Source: an uncultured Parabacteroides sp. (GTDB lineage Bacteria; Bacteroidota; Bacteroidia; Bacteroidales; Tannerellaceae). Taken from it: a stretch of 44,122 nucleotides of DNA. Shown in pieces: positions 31,370 through 40,844 of this stretch; the first letter of the stretch is position 1; the number at the start of each line of letters is the position of its first letter. A program made the translations under genes and the position numbers. The stretch is taken from assembly GCF_905196875.1 (NCBI RefSeq), contig NZ_CAJJWO010000043.1, positions 1 through 44,122 of the forward strand, written 5' to 3'. Below the pieces are notes generated by a model that searched no databases, was not told where the DNA came from, and saw only the letters and a list, made by a program, of their open reading frames with translations.

Positions 31370-32620
31370 ATGGACAAACCTATTGAAAAGAAACCTGTAT
31401 ATTACCGTTACCGCTGGCACATTGCCGGAAGCATAGCCTTTGTTATCCTATTGGTCTATGTATCGATCGTCGCTTCCGGAGGACGCAAATTACGTACCGA
31501 GGCTGAAAACCTCATCATAGGTGAAGCAACAGCCGATAAATTCCTGGAATATGTAGATGTGGAAGGAGTAGTTCAACCGATCCTGACCATTAAGATCAAT
31601 GCCAGGGAGGCCGGGAGTGTAGAACGTATCGTCGCAGAGGAAGGTACCATGCTGAAACTCGGGGATACTATCCTGACCCTGACAAATCCGGACTTGGTAC
31701 GTACCATCGACGACCAACGCGACGAATGGGAAAAACAATTGATTTCTTATCAGGAAAAAGAGATCGAAATGGAACAAAAAAGCCTTGACCTTCAAAAACA
31801 GACTTTACAAACCACGTACGAACTCAATCGCCTGAAAAAGAGCTTTACCCTCGATGAAGAAGAATTCCGTATGGGGGTAAAAAGTAAAGCGCAACTGGAC
31901 GTACAACGCGATGAGTTTGCCTACAAGACCCAGAGTACGGCCCTCCAACTGGAAGGTCTGCGCCATGACAGTGCCGCCACAATCCTTCGCCGCGAACTGA
32001 TGAAAAACGACCTCGAACGCGAACGGAAAAAGTACGCCCGTGCACAGGAGCGTATGGACAACTTAATTGTCCGTGCCCCTTTAGCCGGCCAGCTCAGTTT
32101 TGTAAAAGTCACACCCGGCCAACAGGTACAGAGTACCGAAGCGATAGCCGAAATAAAAGTACTGGATCAGTTCAAAGTGCATACGGCATTAAGCGAATAC
32201 TATATCGACCGCATCACGACAGGCCTGCCCGCCACCATCAGCTGGCAAGGAAAAAAATATCCGCTGCGTATCACTAAAGTCGTTCCGGAAGTAAAAGACC
32301 GTAACTTCGACGTCGACCTCGTTTTCACCGACGAATCCCCTGAGAATGTCCGTATAGGAAAAAGCTTCCGCGTACAGATCGAACTCGGACAGCCGGAAGA
32401 AGCACTGGTCATCCCACGTGGCGATTTCTTCCAGACCACCGGAGGACAATGGATCTATAAACTGAACGAAGCCGGCACAAAAGCCCGGAAAGTAAATATC
32501 GGCATCGGTCGTCAAAACCCGCAACAGTATGAAATAACCAGCGGATTACAACCGGGTGATAAGGTTATTGTCACCGGATATAGTACTTTTGGAGACGCAG
32601 AAGAGCTGATATTAAAATAA
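31370..32620 (+). CDS. HlyD/MacA-type periplasmic adaptor subunit
   Basis: Membrane-fusion protein linking inner-membrane permeases with the TolC-like channel. It has 416 residues: one N-terminal TM (about 14-36), a split lipoyl domain (ARAGSVE-like NAREAGSVERIVAEEG and LIVRAPLAGQLSFVKVTPGQ), between them a long coiled-coil hairpin (about 105-225, rich in Glu, Lys and Gln), then beta-barrel and membrane-proximal domains ending VIPRGDFFQT and GLQPGDKVIVTGY. It lies 21 bases ahead of the first FtsX permease, as in MacAB-like exporters. Confidence 0.93.
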   Translation: MDKPIEKKPVYYRYRWHIAGSIAFVILLVYVSIVASGGRKLRTEAENLIIGEATADKFLEYVDVEGVVQPILTIKINAREAGSVERIVAEEGTMLKLGDTILTLTNPDLVRTIDDQRDEWEKQLISYQEKEIEMEQKSLDLQKQTLQTTYELNRLKKSFTLDEEEFRMGVKSKAQLDVQRDEFAYKTQSTALQLEGLRHDSAATILRRELMKNDLERERKKYARAQERMDNLIVRAPLAGQLSFVKVTPGQQVQSTEAIAEIKVLDQFKVHTALSEYYIDRITTGLPATISWQGKKYPLRITKVVPEVKDRNFDVDLVFTDESPENVRIGKSFRVQIELGQPEEALVIPRGDFFQTTGGQWIYKLNEAGTKARKVNIGIGRQNPQQYEITSGLQPGDKVIVTGYSTFGDAEELILK

Positions 32621-32641
32621 AAAACGGAGCATACTATTACC

Positions 32642-35014
32642 ATGAAAATATTATTACTGGCTATCCGGTCGTTATCACGTTTCCGGATGTACACAGCTAT
32701 CAATATACTAGGATTAGCCATGAGTCTGGCCTGTGTGATTATCTTATGCAGATATATTCATCGGGAAGTAACGACAGATCATTTCATCAAAGATCTCGAC
32801 AGGGTTTATTATACTGTATTAGATCGCAATTCCGATAAACAACCCTTCATTGCCGGTCGTTCGGATGATTCCTCTATCCCTGATCCGTTAACTGAAGCAT
32901 CGGTAGAAATAAGTAGCTCTTTCATACCGATGGATCAGGACCGAATCGCTTACGATGATAAAAAATTCAATGTAAGACTATTGGCTGTAGATAGTAATTA
33001 TTTGAAAATTATGACTTATCCAATCCTGAGATCCAACCATAACTCTTTATTCAGTCAACCGGATGAAGCTGTATTGACAAAAGAATTTGCCCGGAAAGTA
33101 TTTGGTGACACAGACCCGATAGGTCAAACCTTTATACATACATCGGGCAATATCGCTACCGTAACCGGCATCCTCGATGAGCCGGACACACAGGTATCCT
33201 ATCCTTTCGACCTGCTGGTTTCCGTTGGGTTACAAAAAGACTGGATGAGACTGAACGCATTACTGGTACGTCTCAAACCTCATACGGATGTGGAGGCATT
33301 CAACAAACGGTTCGATCATTATACCGAAGCACGATCCTGGGGGTCGTCCATCCGCCTACAACTATATCCGCTAAAGAAATTCTATTTCGATAAGCAGATG
33401 AGATGTTACTACAACGCCTGCCAGAAAGGAGAGTACAGCCATATCGTCGTACTGTCGATCGTTGCTCTTCTGTTATTAATTGTCGGGGTATTCAACTTCG
33501 TAAATATCTATACAGTACTCATGTTAAAACGTGCCCGTGAATTCGGTATGAAGAAAGTATTCGGGGCAAACAGTAAACAGGTAGCTATACAACTCTATCT
33601 TGAAAACCTGTTCATGACAACGATCGCTCTTTTTGGAGCCTGGATATTTATTGAACTCAGCACAGAGATTGTTCAGGGGATATTAGGTATTCCGATCGTA
33701 CCCAATACATCATTCAATATAGCGTTATCGACAGGGATACTCTTTCTATTACCGGTCGTCACATCCGTTTATCCATTTATACGCTACAATTATTCGGCAC
33801 CGATCACTTCACTCCGTTCTATCAACCGGAGCGGAGGTTCTACCGTCTCCCGTTCTATATTTCTGGGAATACAATATGTTATTACGATCGTCTTGGTTGT
33901 CGTCTCGATCTTCTTTATCAAACAACTGGACTTCATGCTGAATACAGACCTGGGATTCCGGACGGATCATATACTGAAAACACAACTATTGCATCAGCCC
34001 AACTCCGATAAAGAAAGGGAAGAAGCCTATCGAAAAGCAGAACTGTTCGAACAACAAATAAGTACTTCACCTTTATTCGAGCCTTATGTCTTTGGAGAGA
34101 CACCATATAGTCACACCGATTATACCTATCCGATAAAAGCCCCGGGAGGAGAATACAAAGATGTCATCTGCCAGAGTATTTCTGAAAAATATTTTAAACT
34201 CTTCGATATCAAACTCAAAGAGGGACGATTATGGGACGATGCTGTCGATTCGCCTACCGAATATAACGTTATCATTAACGAGACAGCACAAAAGTTATTC
34301 AATATCAAGAATCTGGATAATGCGGAAATAGAAGCGGAACGTGCTTTCTACATATCCAACATGGAAGATTTCAATACCAGCAAACGATATAAGGTAGTCG
34401 GTATCATAAAAGATTTCAATACCGGACATCTATCAAAGGCAACACAGCCGATAGTATACTATTATTATAAAAATGATCCGCGTGATCCTTTCATGGCATA
34501 CATTCCTGCCGGTAAAGAACAGGAAGCAATCTCTTTCCTCAAAAAATTGCATGAGGAAGTAGAAGGTGGCGAATTTAAATACTCTTTTATTTCGGATGAG
34601 ATAAACGACCTGTACAGCAAAGACAAACAGATAACCAGTATCTACTCCGTCTTTGCCATCATCGCCATTCTGATCTCTTCGTTAGGGCTATTCGGTCTTT
34701 CTCTCTTTGACGTACAACAACGCTATAATGAAATAGCTATACGCAAAGTAAACGGGGCAACCACTACTAACGTCATGCAAATGCTTCTTCGTAAATATTA
34801 CAAGCTTTTAATAGTAGCTTTCCTGATAGCCGCTCCTGTCTCCTGGATCGCGATCAATAAATACCTGGAAGACTTTGCGAACAAGACATCTGTTTCCTGG
34901 TGGATATTTATCCTTGCCCTATTCATAACAGCCGGTATCTCATTGGCAACATTGATCTGGCAAATACATAAAGCGGCACAGACCGATCCGGCAAAAGCTA
35001 TGAAAACGGAATAA
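32642..35014 (+). CDS. FtsX/MacB-like ABC permease 1
   Basis: A 790-residue double-unit permease of the MacB_PCD/FtsX type. TM1 is at about 17-38 (NILGLAMSLACVIILCRYI), followed by a large periplasmic core domain, three TMs at about 265-390, a second half starting with a TM near 410-435 and a second periplasmic region, and three TMs in the last 120 residues. Each half has the cytoplasmic ATPase-contact motif: REFGMKKVFGA (299-309) and NEIAIRKVNGA (696-706). Such proteins couple ATP hydrolysis to movement of periplasmic substrates through a TolC channel. The N-terminus is very like that of permease 2 (MKILLLAIRSL...RYI...TTDHF). No ATPase is encoded nearby. Confidence 0.92.
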   Translation: MKILLLAIRSLSRFRMYTAINILGLAMSLACVIILCRYIHREVTTDHFIKDLDRVYYTVLDRNSDKQPFIAGRSDDSSIPDPLTEASVEISSSFIPMDQDRIAYDDKKFNVRLLAVDSNYLKIMTYPILRSNHNSLFSQPDEAVLTKEFARKVFGDTDPIGQTFIHTSGNIATVTGILDEPDTQVSYPFDLLVSVGLQKDWMRLNALLVRLKPHTDVEAFNKRFDHYTEARSWGSSIRLQLYPLKKFYFDKQMRCYYNACQKGEYSHIVVLSIVALLLLIVGVFNFVNIYTVLMLKRAREFGMKKVFGANSKQVAIQLYLENLFMTTIALFGAWIFIELSTEIVQGILGIPIVPNTSFNIALSTGILFLLPVVTSVYPFIRYNYSAPITSLRSINRSGGSTVSRSIFLGIQYVITIVLVVVSIFFIKQLDFMLNTDLGFRTDHILKTQLLHQPNSDKEREEAYRKAELFEQQISTSPLFEPYVFGETPYSHTDYTYPIKAPGGEYKDVICQSISEKYFKLFDIKLKEGRLWDDAVDSPTEYNVIINETAQKLFNIKNLDNAEIEAERAFYISNMEDFNTSKRYKVVGIIKDFNTGHLSKATQPIVYYYYKNDPRDPFMAYIPAGKEQEAISFLKKLHEEVEGGEFKYSFISDEINDLYSKDKQITSIYSVFAIIAILISSLGLFGLSLFDVQQRYNEIAIRKVNGATTTNVMQMLLRKYYKLLIVAFLIAAPVSWIAINKYLEDFANKTSVSWWIFILALFITAGISLATLIWQIHKAAQTDPAKAMKTE

Positions 35015-35030
35015 TAAAAAACAGACAATC

Positions 35031-37400
35031 ATGAAAATTCTATTGCTGGCTATACGTTCTCTTTTTAGATTCAGGTCATATACCCTGGTAAATATACTCG
35101 GACTAGCATTAAGCCTGGCCTGCGTGATCATTATCAGCCGATACATATACAGCGAAGCTACGACCGATCATTTCAACAAAAAACATGAGCAGTTGTACCT
35201 GAGCCTGCGCCATCGGGGAAACGGCGAACTGCCACCGATCCTGTGTACTACGGATAATGTGCTCATGAAGAAAAATTATATCAATCCGCTGGATATTCCG
35301 GAAATAGAGAAAAGGACTTCTTTTGTCTCCCTCAGCGACGTAGAAATCAGTGTAGACGAGAAGAAATTTAATGCGCATGTATTAGCTACAGATACGCTCT
35401 TCCTGCAATTGTTGGACTATCCGGTGCTGGAAGGCGATCGTACCCGCTTGCTGGCCGATCCTAAGGAAGCAGTTATCACCGATAAATTCGCACAGAAGTT
35501 GTTCGGTAAAGAGAATCCGGTCGGCAGGAATATAGAATATAATGGGAATATCCTTACGGTAAGAGGCGTTACGGGGAAGACGAAAACACAAAGTTCCCTC
35601 GACTTCGACCTCCTGATATCAAAAGAGTTGCAATGGCGCTGGCCTCCGGTGAACTACTACAGTATCGCACGGGCTTTTCCCGGCGCCAGTACCGCACGGA
35701 TTAATGAGAAACTCAAAGCGAACTATAATGCAGACGATAACAACAGTTTCCTTTTCCAGGTTATCCCGCTGGACAAACTTTATATGGACAAGACTGTCGA
35801 CAAAGGACAGAACACGTTTCGCCAAGGAAATACGGACAGCCTGAAGATACTGTCATTCGTAGCCGTCTTACTTCTGTTGATCGGGGTATTCAACTTTATC
35901 CACATAAGTTCGGTCGTTATCATTAAACGCAACCGGGAGTTGGGGATGAAGAAAGTATTCGGGGCCAGACCTGCCCAACTGTTTGTCCAGTTATATGCAG
36001 AAAACATGGTGCTAACGGCAATCTCCCTCTTTCTCAGCTGGATGATCATCGAAATAACCAACCCGTTACAGATAAACCTGTTCGGCATTTCGCCTGTTGT
36101 CGGATCGTCTTTTAATGCCATATTATCGCTGGGGCTTCTGGTCGGATTACCGTTGGTCATCACTCTGTATCCTTTTTTCAACTATAGTTTCCGGCAGACG
36201 ATCCGTTCACTGCAAGGAACAGTTCCGGAAAAAAGCAAGATGGGAACGCGCTCGGTCTTTTTAATCATACAGTATGGTATCACCTGCTGCCTGATCATTT
36301 CTTCCCTGTTTTTTATAAAACAACTTCATTTCATGCTGAATGCCGATCTGGGATACCGGACAAAGGATATTATAAAGGTATGGTTCATGCGCCCTTCCTC
36401 CCAAATGAGTTACGGGCTGGAAGACCAGAAACGGTCTGATGAGATTTCGTTTAAAGTACAAAATGCCATCAAAGCGTCTCCTTTATTTCAATCCTTTTCT
36501 TATGGTCTGAGCCCGTATGAGATGCCTGCCGACCAGTCCAATAAACAAAACATGCGCATTCCCGGAGGAGAATGGCAAGAAGTACTTCATGTAAAGGTAT
36601 ATAATAGCTTTTTCGATGTATATGAGATACCGGTTTCCAAAGACAGACTCCCGGAAAACGAACATGAGATACTTATGAATGAAACGGCCGGGAAGCTATT
36701 CAGGAAAGGCGGGCAAAGTCCTGCGGAACTGGAAATGGAGTCATACGACGGGATCAACTCATACCTAATAAAAGGCTTCATACCTGAATTTCAAGTCGTA
36801 CATCTTTCACAACGCAACCAACCGGTCGTCATCACTACCAAAGATGTAAAAGACGAGCTTTTCTGGCCCGGTAAACTAATGGCTTCTATTGTCCCAGGGC
36901 AACGCCAGGAAGCAATCAGGTTTCTGAAAGAACTTCATGCCAGAACTGTCGGGGGCGAATTCGAATATACATTTGTAGAAGACGAGATCAGTGCCATGTA
37001 TGAAAAAGACCGGTTAGCTACCCGCATCTACTCCGTCTTTGCAGTAATCTCCATCCTGATCTCTTCAATGGGGTTATTCAGTTTGTCATTATTCGACATT
37101 CAGCAACGATACAAGGAAATAGTAATTCGCAAAATAAACGGGGCTACGACGGGAGTTATCATAAAATTGCTATTAAGAAAATATTACAGGCTCCTGGGGC
37201 TTTCATTTATAATAGCCACCCCGGTTTCCTGGCTGGTTATCACCAGGTATATGGAACACTTCGCAAACAAAGCGCCGTTATCATGGTGGCTCTTTGCCGT
37301 AGCATTTCTGCTTACCGGCGGCATATCCCTATTCACTCTGATCTGGCAGATACGTAAAGCTGCCGGAACCAATCCGGCAATAGCCATCAAAACAGAATAA
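35031..37400 (+). CDS. FtsX/MacB-like ABC permease 2
   Basis: A 789-residue paralogue of permease 1 with the same order: TM1 near 17-38, periplasmic core, three TMs, then a second half. The ATPase-contact motifs are RELGMKKVFGA (302-312) and KEIVIRKINGA in the C-terminal part. The second half again opens with a hydrophobic segment and FIKQLHFMLNADLGYRT, close to FIKQLDFMLNTDLGFRT of permease 1. Start ATG 35031, 16 bases after the previous gene. The pair probably arose by tandem duplication and could work as a heterodimer; that is inference. Confidence 0.92.
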   Translation: MKILLLAIRSLFRFRSYTLVNILGLALSLACVIIISRYIYSEATTDHFNKKHEQLYLSLRHRGNGELPPILCTTDNVLMKKNYINPLDIPEIEKRTSFVSLSDVEISVDEKKFNAHVLATDTLFLQLLDYPVLEGDRTRLLADPKEAVITDKFAQKLFGKENPVGRNIEYNGNILTVRGVTGKTKTQSSLDFDLLISKELQWRWPPVNYYSIARAFPGASTARINEKLKANYNADDNNSFLFQVIPLDKLYMDKTVDKGQNTFRQGNTDSLKILSFVAVLLLLIGVFNFIHISSVVIIKRNRELGMKKVFGARPAQLFVQLYAENMVLTAISLFLSWMIIEITNPLQINLFGISPVVGSSFNAILSLGLLVGLPLVITLYPFFNYSFRQTIRSLQGTVPEKSKMGTRSVFLIIQYGITCCLIISSLFFIKQLHFMLNADLGYRTKDIIKVWFMRPSSQMSYGLEDQKRSDEISFKVQNAIKASPLFQSFSYGLSPYEMPADQSNKQNMRIPGGEWQEVLHVKVYNSFFDVYEIPVSKDRLPENEHEILMNETAGKLFRKGGQSPAELEMESYDGINSYLIKGFIPEFQVVHLSQRNQPVVITTKDVKDELFWPGKLMASIVPGQRQEAIRFLKELHARTVGGEFEYTFVEDEISAMYEKDRLATRIYSVFAVISILISSMGLFSLSLFDIQQRYKEIVIRKINGATTGVIIKLLLRKYYRLLGLSFIIATPVSWLVITRYMEHFANKAPLSWWLFAVAFLLTGGISLFTLIWQIRKAAGTNPAIAIKTE

Positions 37401-37432
37401 GAACTAAACTTGCAATAAATATTCGCACAACA

Positions 37433-39751
37433 ATGAATATGCTACAACACTATTTTAAACTGGCGGTTCGTAACCTGCTTAAATATAAATCGCAAGCCAT
37501 CATTAGTATTGTTGGCCTAGCGGTAGGGTTTACCTGTTTTGCACTGGCGACTTTATGGATACGCTACGAACAGACTTACGATACTTTTCATGACGGCGCC
37601 GACCGTATTTATATGATACGAATAACATCTGAAATGTACAACGAAGGTATATCCCAGATCACGCCCTATCCGCTGGCCGCTTTTCTGAAAGAAACATTCC
37701 CGGAAGTAGAAACAGCCTGCAATATGCAAGCCTGGAACTGTGAATTCAAATACAAAGGGGCAGAATATAGTTCGTATGAAATAGGAGTCGACTCTACCAC
37801 AATGGAAATGTTCCGATTTGATGTGATAAATGGAAGCAGAAACTTCATGCTTCCTGATAATCAAGAGATAGCCATTACCGATCAACTGGCCCATAAACTA
37901 TTCGGAACGGAAGATCCGATCGGTAAAGAGCTCGATATCTATGGGAACAGGAAAATATGCGCCATTGTAAAACCCTGGGATATACATAGCAATATGCCTT
38001 TTGAAATCCTTGTATCGAACAGGTATGAGAAAAAGTGGAACATGTCTTCCTGGCAAACTTTCATCAAGCTAAGAAAAGGAGTCAATATAAAGACTTTCGA
38101 AAAGAAACTGAAAGAGTTTAAAGCAGATAAGGATCCATCATTTTCAATCAGTAAAACAATACTGACACCGATCACGAGCATACGTTACGACCGTCCCAAC
38201 CGGGAAGTAACAGTGAAATATGAACACATCCTATTATTTGCTTCAGCCAGCGGTCTTGTTATCCTTTGCGCCTTATTCAACTATCTGACTCTGTTCATTA
38301 CCCGAATCCGTATGCGTAACCGGGAAATTGCCCTTCGTAAAGTATGCGGTTCATCCGACAGCAACCAACTGGTCTTATTTGCCGTCGAATATATGCTGAC
38401 GCTGGTACTGGCTTTATTTACAGGCCTGATACTGATCGAACTAGTACTACCTATATTTAAAGAGCTCTCTGAAATAAAGCTGGAAAACACGGCCATTTAT
38501 CTTTCAGCAGTGAAGTATTCAGGGATTATTGTCATTCTTTCATTCCTGTTATCCTTATACCCGATTTATTATTTCAGACGTCAGACTTTAAACAGCATGC
38601 TGAAAGGATCTGCCGGGGGAAAGAACAAAAATATATTCCAGAAGATCAGCATAGTCGCACAGTTCATAATCAGTATCTGTTTCATTTTTTGCTCTATCAT
38701 ACTGATGAAACAAATCTATCACCTGAACCAGGCCGATTATGGGCTCGAGCGGACCTGCCGGGCAAACGTCAGTGTCTATCCGGTTATCGGAGGACTGAAA
38801 GAGGAGATCAGCAAGATCCCGTTCGTCACGGAGGTATTCCCGGATGAACTGTCACCTATTTTTCCTCGCTACGCCCGTTCTTTCCAAAGTTTGAACGAAT
38901 GGGAAGGATGTCAGGATTCTACCACATTCATACATTTCGAGATGATCGACTGTAATCAGGAATACTTCCGGTTCTACGGAATGAAACTTGTTGAAGGCTC
39001 AATACCCTCTAACGGTGCCGGCAATCAGATTTTGGTAAACCAAACAGGGATTAAGGCGTTGAATATGGATCATCCAGTCGGAAAAACAATGTTGAAGGGA
39101 GAATCGCAATACGTTATTGCCGGAGTCGTTAAGGATTTCTATATCGCTCCGCCTACCGTCCCCACCAAACCGATCATGCTGGTATTCCCAAAAGAATTTA
39201 CTTCCGGTAACGGTGAAAGTGCCCTTTTCAAATACCAGAAAGGAACCTGGCCTCAATGTAAACAACGGATCGAAAAGCTGGTGAAAAAGCTTAACCCGGA
39301 CAATCGCTATTGTAATATTGGGAATATGGAAGAGGAATATGCCAAATTCCTGAAATCTGAGAATGCCTTGTTATTGATGCTCGATTTTGTTACATTGGTA
39401 TGTATCCTGATCTCCCTGTTCGGTATCTTTTCACTTGTCACTCTCGACTGTGAACAACGCCGGAAAGAAATAGCCATCCGGAAGGTGAATGGTGCAACGA
39501 CACGTCATATCATGCGTAATTTCTTCCTGAAATATATGTTGCTATTGTTCATCGCCTCCGCTGTCGCTTTCCCGGTCGGTTATCTCATTATGAAACCCTG
39601 GATACAGAATTACGTGCTTCAAACAAGCATCGATTGGTGGATATATCCGGCCATATTGCTCTCACTGATACTTCTAATCACACTCTGCACAAGCTGGCGG
39701 ATATGGAGGGCTTCCAACCAGAATCCGGCGGAAACAATTAAATCTGAATAA
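37433..39751 (+). CDS. FtsX/MacB-like ABC permease 3
   Basis: A 772-residue permease of the same double architecture but a different subtype: the N-terminus LQHYFKLAVRNLLKYKSQ and the first-TM region IISIVGLAVGFTCFALATLW resemble permease 4, not 1 or 2. Contact motifs are REIALRKVCGSS (from 297) and KEIAIRKVNGATT. A second in-frame ATG two codons downstream (37439) could be the true start, matching permease 4, which begins MIQHYLK. It lies 32 bases after permease 2 and 18 bases before the lipoprotein gene. Confidence 0.92.
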   Translation: MNMLQHYFKLAVRNLLKYKSQAIISIVGLAVGFTCFALATLWIRYEQTYDTFHDGADRIYMIRITSEMYNEGISQITPYPLAAFLKETFPEVETACNMQAWNCEFKYKGAEYSSYEIGVDSTTMEMFRFDVINGSRNFMLPDNQEIAITDQLAHKLFGTEDPIGKELDIYGNRKICAIVKPWDIHSNMPFEILVSNRYEKKWNMSSWQTFIKLRKGVNIKTFEKKLKEFKADKDPSFSISKTILTPITSIRYDRPNREVTVKYEHILLFASASGLVILCALFNYLTLFITRIRMRNREIALRKVCGSSDSNQLVLFAVEYMLTLVLALFTGLILIELVLPIFKELSEIKLENTAIYLSAVKYSGIIVILSFLLSLYPIYYFRRQTLNSMLKGSAGGKNKNIFQKISIVAQFIISICFIFCSIILMKQIYHLNQADYGLERTCRANVSVYPVIGGLKEEISKIPFVTEVFPDELSPIFPRYARSFQSLNEWEGCQDSTTFIHFEMIDCNQEYFRFYGMKLVEGSIPSNGAGNQILVNQTGIKALNMDHPVGKTMLKGESQYVIAGVVKDFYIAPPTVPTKPIMLVFPKEFTSGNGESALFKYQKGTWPQCKQRIEKLVKKLNPDNRYCNIGNMEEEYAKFLKSENALLLMLDFVTLVCILISLFGIFSLVTLDCEQRRKEIAIRKVNGATTRHIMRNFFLKYMLLLFIASAVAFPVGYLIMKPWIQNYVLQTSIDWWIYPAILLSLILLITLCTSWRIWRASNQNPAETIKSE

Positions 39752-39769
39752 AATTAAAACAATATAGAT

Positions 39770-40828
39770 ATGAAACAATTAGTATGCTTTCTCACTTGTC
39801 TATCCGTATTTCTCTCCTGTTCCGATTCGAAGAACAAAGGAGCCGTAAAAACGTATAAAGTCGATACAGACATCACAAACACATTATCAGGTCAGGTAGT
39901 CTTTGCCGGACAAGATGTACATACTTATTACGACATAAATATTACGGACGATTACTATGCTTTTATGGACTATTACAGTGATACGCTCCTGCAGGTCAGA
40001 GACAAAAACGACTTCTCCCTTTACCAGATAGAGATGAAGGAGAAAGACACGTTCCTTATCTCCTACCCGTCTTTTACTAAATATGATTATGCCAACAAGA
40101 ATAAAAAAAATGCAATCACGATCTGGGATAACGACTCACATCTATTGAAACGTGTTGACTTGAATCAGACACAATCCTCCCCTTTCATATCCGGTGAAAC
40201 AAATTCACTTTCGGAATATACTCCGGGAGGCGGATTCACAAATTGTTGTCTTACTGCAAGCGACCTGTATGCCGTATCGTTCAGCCCGGGAAAACCGCAA
40301 GTATTTTATTCTTCCAATGGTACTTCAGGACAATATGCAGTTCCTGCCTATCCTAAAATCACCGTCCCCATACCCGATAATGTACGCAGGGAAGCTTACG
40401 TCAGCGACCTGGTAGTTAATGAAGAAAAGGGAGTGATCGTAGCTGCTCTTCGCTTTATCGATTGCGTAAATTTTTACAATCTTAATTGTGAGATGACAGG
40501 TTCTGTTTCTTTTGCCGATTACTACACCATCCCGGTTCCCGACATCACCAATAAACACCTAGACGCCGAACAGAGCAAAAAATGTTTTATCGATATTTGT
40601 AGCTCAAACCAATATGTATTCTGTCTGTTTGACGGTTCGACAGACTTCACCGGTAATTCGGTCCTTTATGTATTCGACTGGAACGGAAAACATAAAGCCA
40701 CCTTACAAGCCGATCGCAATTTACGTAAGATCGCCACGGAGAAATCAGGTAAATACTTATTAGCTTTGTCACCGAACGAACAAGGAGGACGCGACGTAGT
40801 AAAATATGATTTGAAAGGAAAAATCTGA
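39770..40828 (+). CDS. Propeller-like lipoprotein (BF3164/TolB-like type)
   Basis: A 352-residue lipoprotein with lipobox FLSC at C17. The mature part consists of repeated beta-rich segments, each of the kind NDYYAFMDYYSDTLLQVRDK, YLLALSPNEQGGRDVVKYDL and NQYVFCLFDGSTDF, as in the six-bladed propeller-like lipoproteins of Bacteroidales (BF3164/TolB-like group). It is inserted between permeases 3 and 4 with 18- and 16-base spacers, so it is likely made together with them. It may bind substrate or assist the exporter at the envelope; the role is not established. Family call is from fold character only. Confidence 0.65.
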   Translation: MKQLVCFLTCLSVFLSCSDSKNKGAVKTYKVDTDITNTLSGQVVFAGQDVHTYYDINITDDYYAFMDYYSDTLLQVRDKNDFSLYQIEMKEKDTFLISYPSFTKYDYANKNKKNAITIWDNDSHLLKRVDLNQTQSSPFISGETNSLSEYTPGGGFTNCCLTASDLYAVSFSPGKPQVFYSSNGTSGQYAVPAYPKITVPIPDNVRREAYVSDLVVNEEKGVIVAALRFIDCVNFYNLNCEMTGSVSFADYYTIPVPDITNKHLDAEQSKKCFIDICSSNQYVFCLFDGSTDFTGNSVLYVFDWNGKHKATLQADRNLRKIATEKSGKYLLALSPNEQGGRDVVKYDLKGKI

Positions 40829-40844
40829 TAAACGAACATAATTC

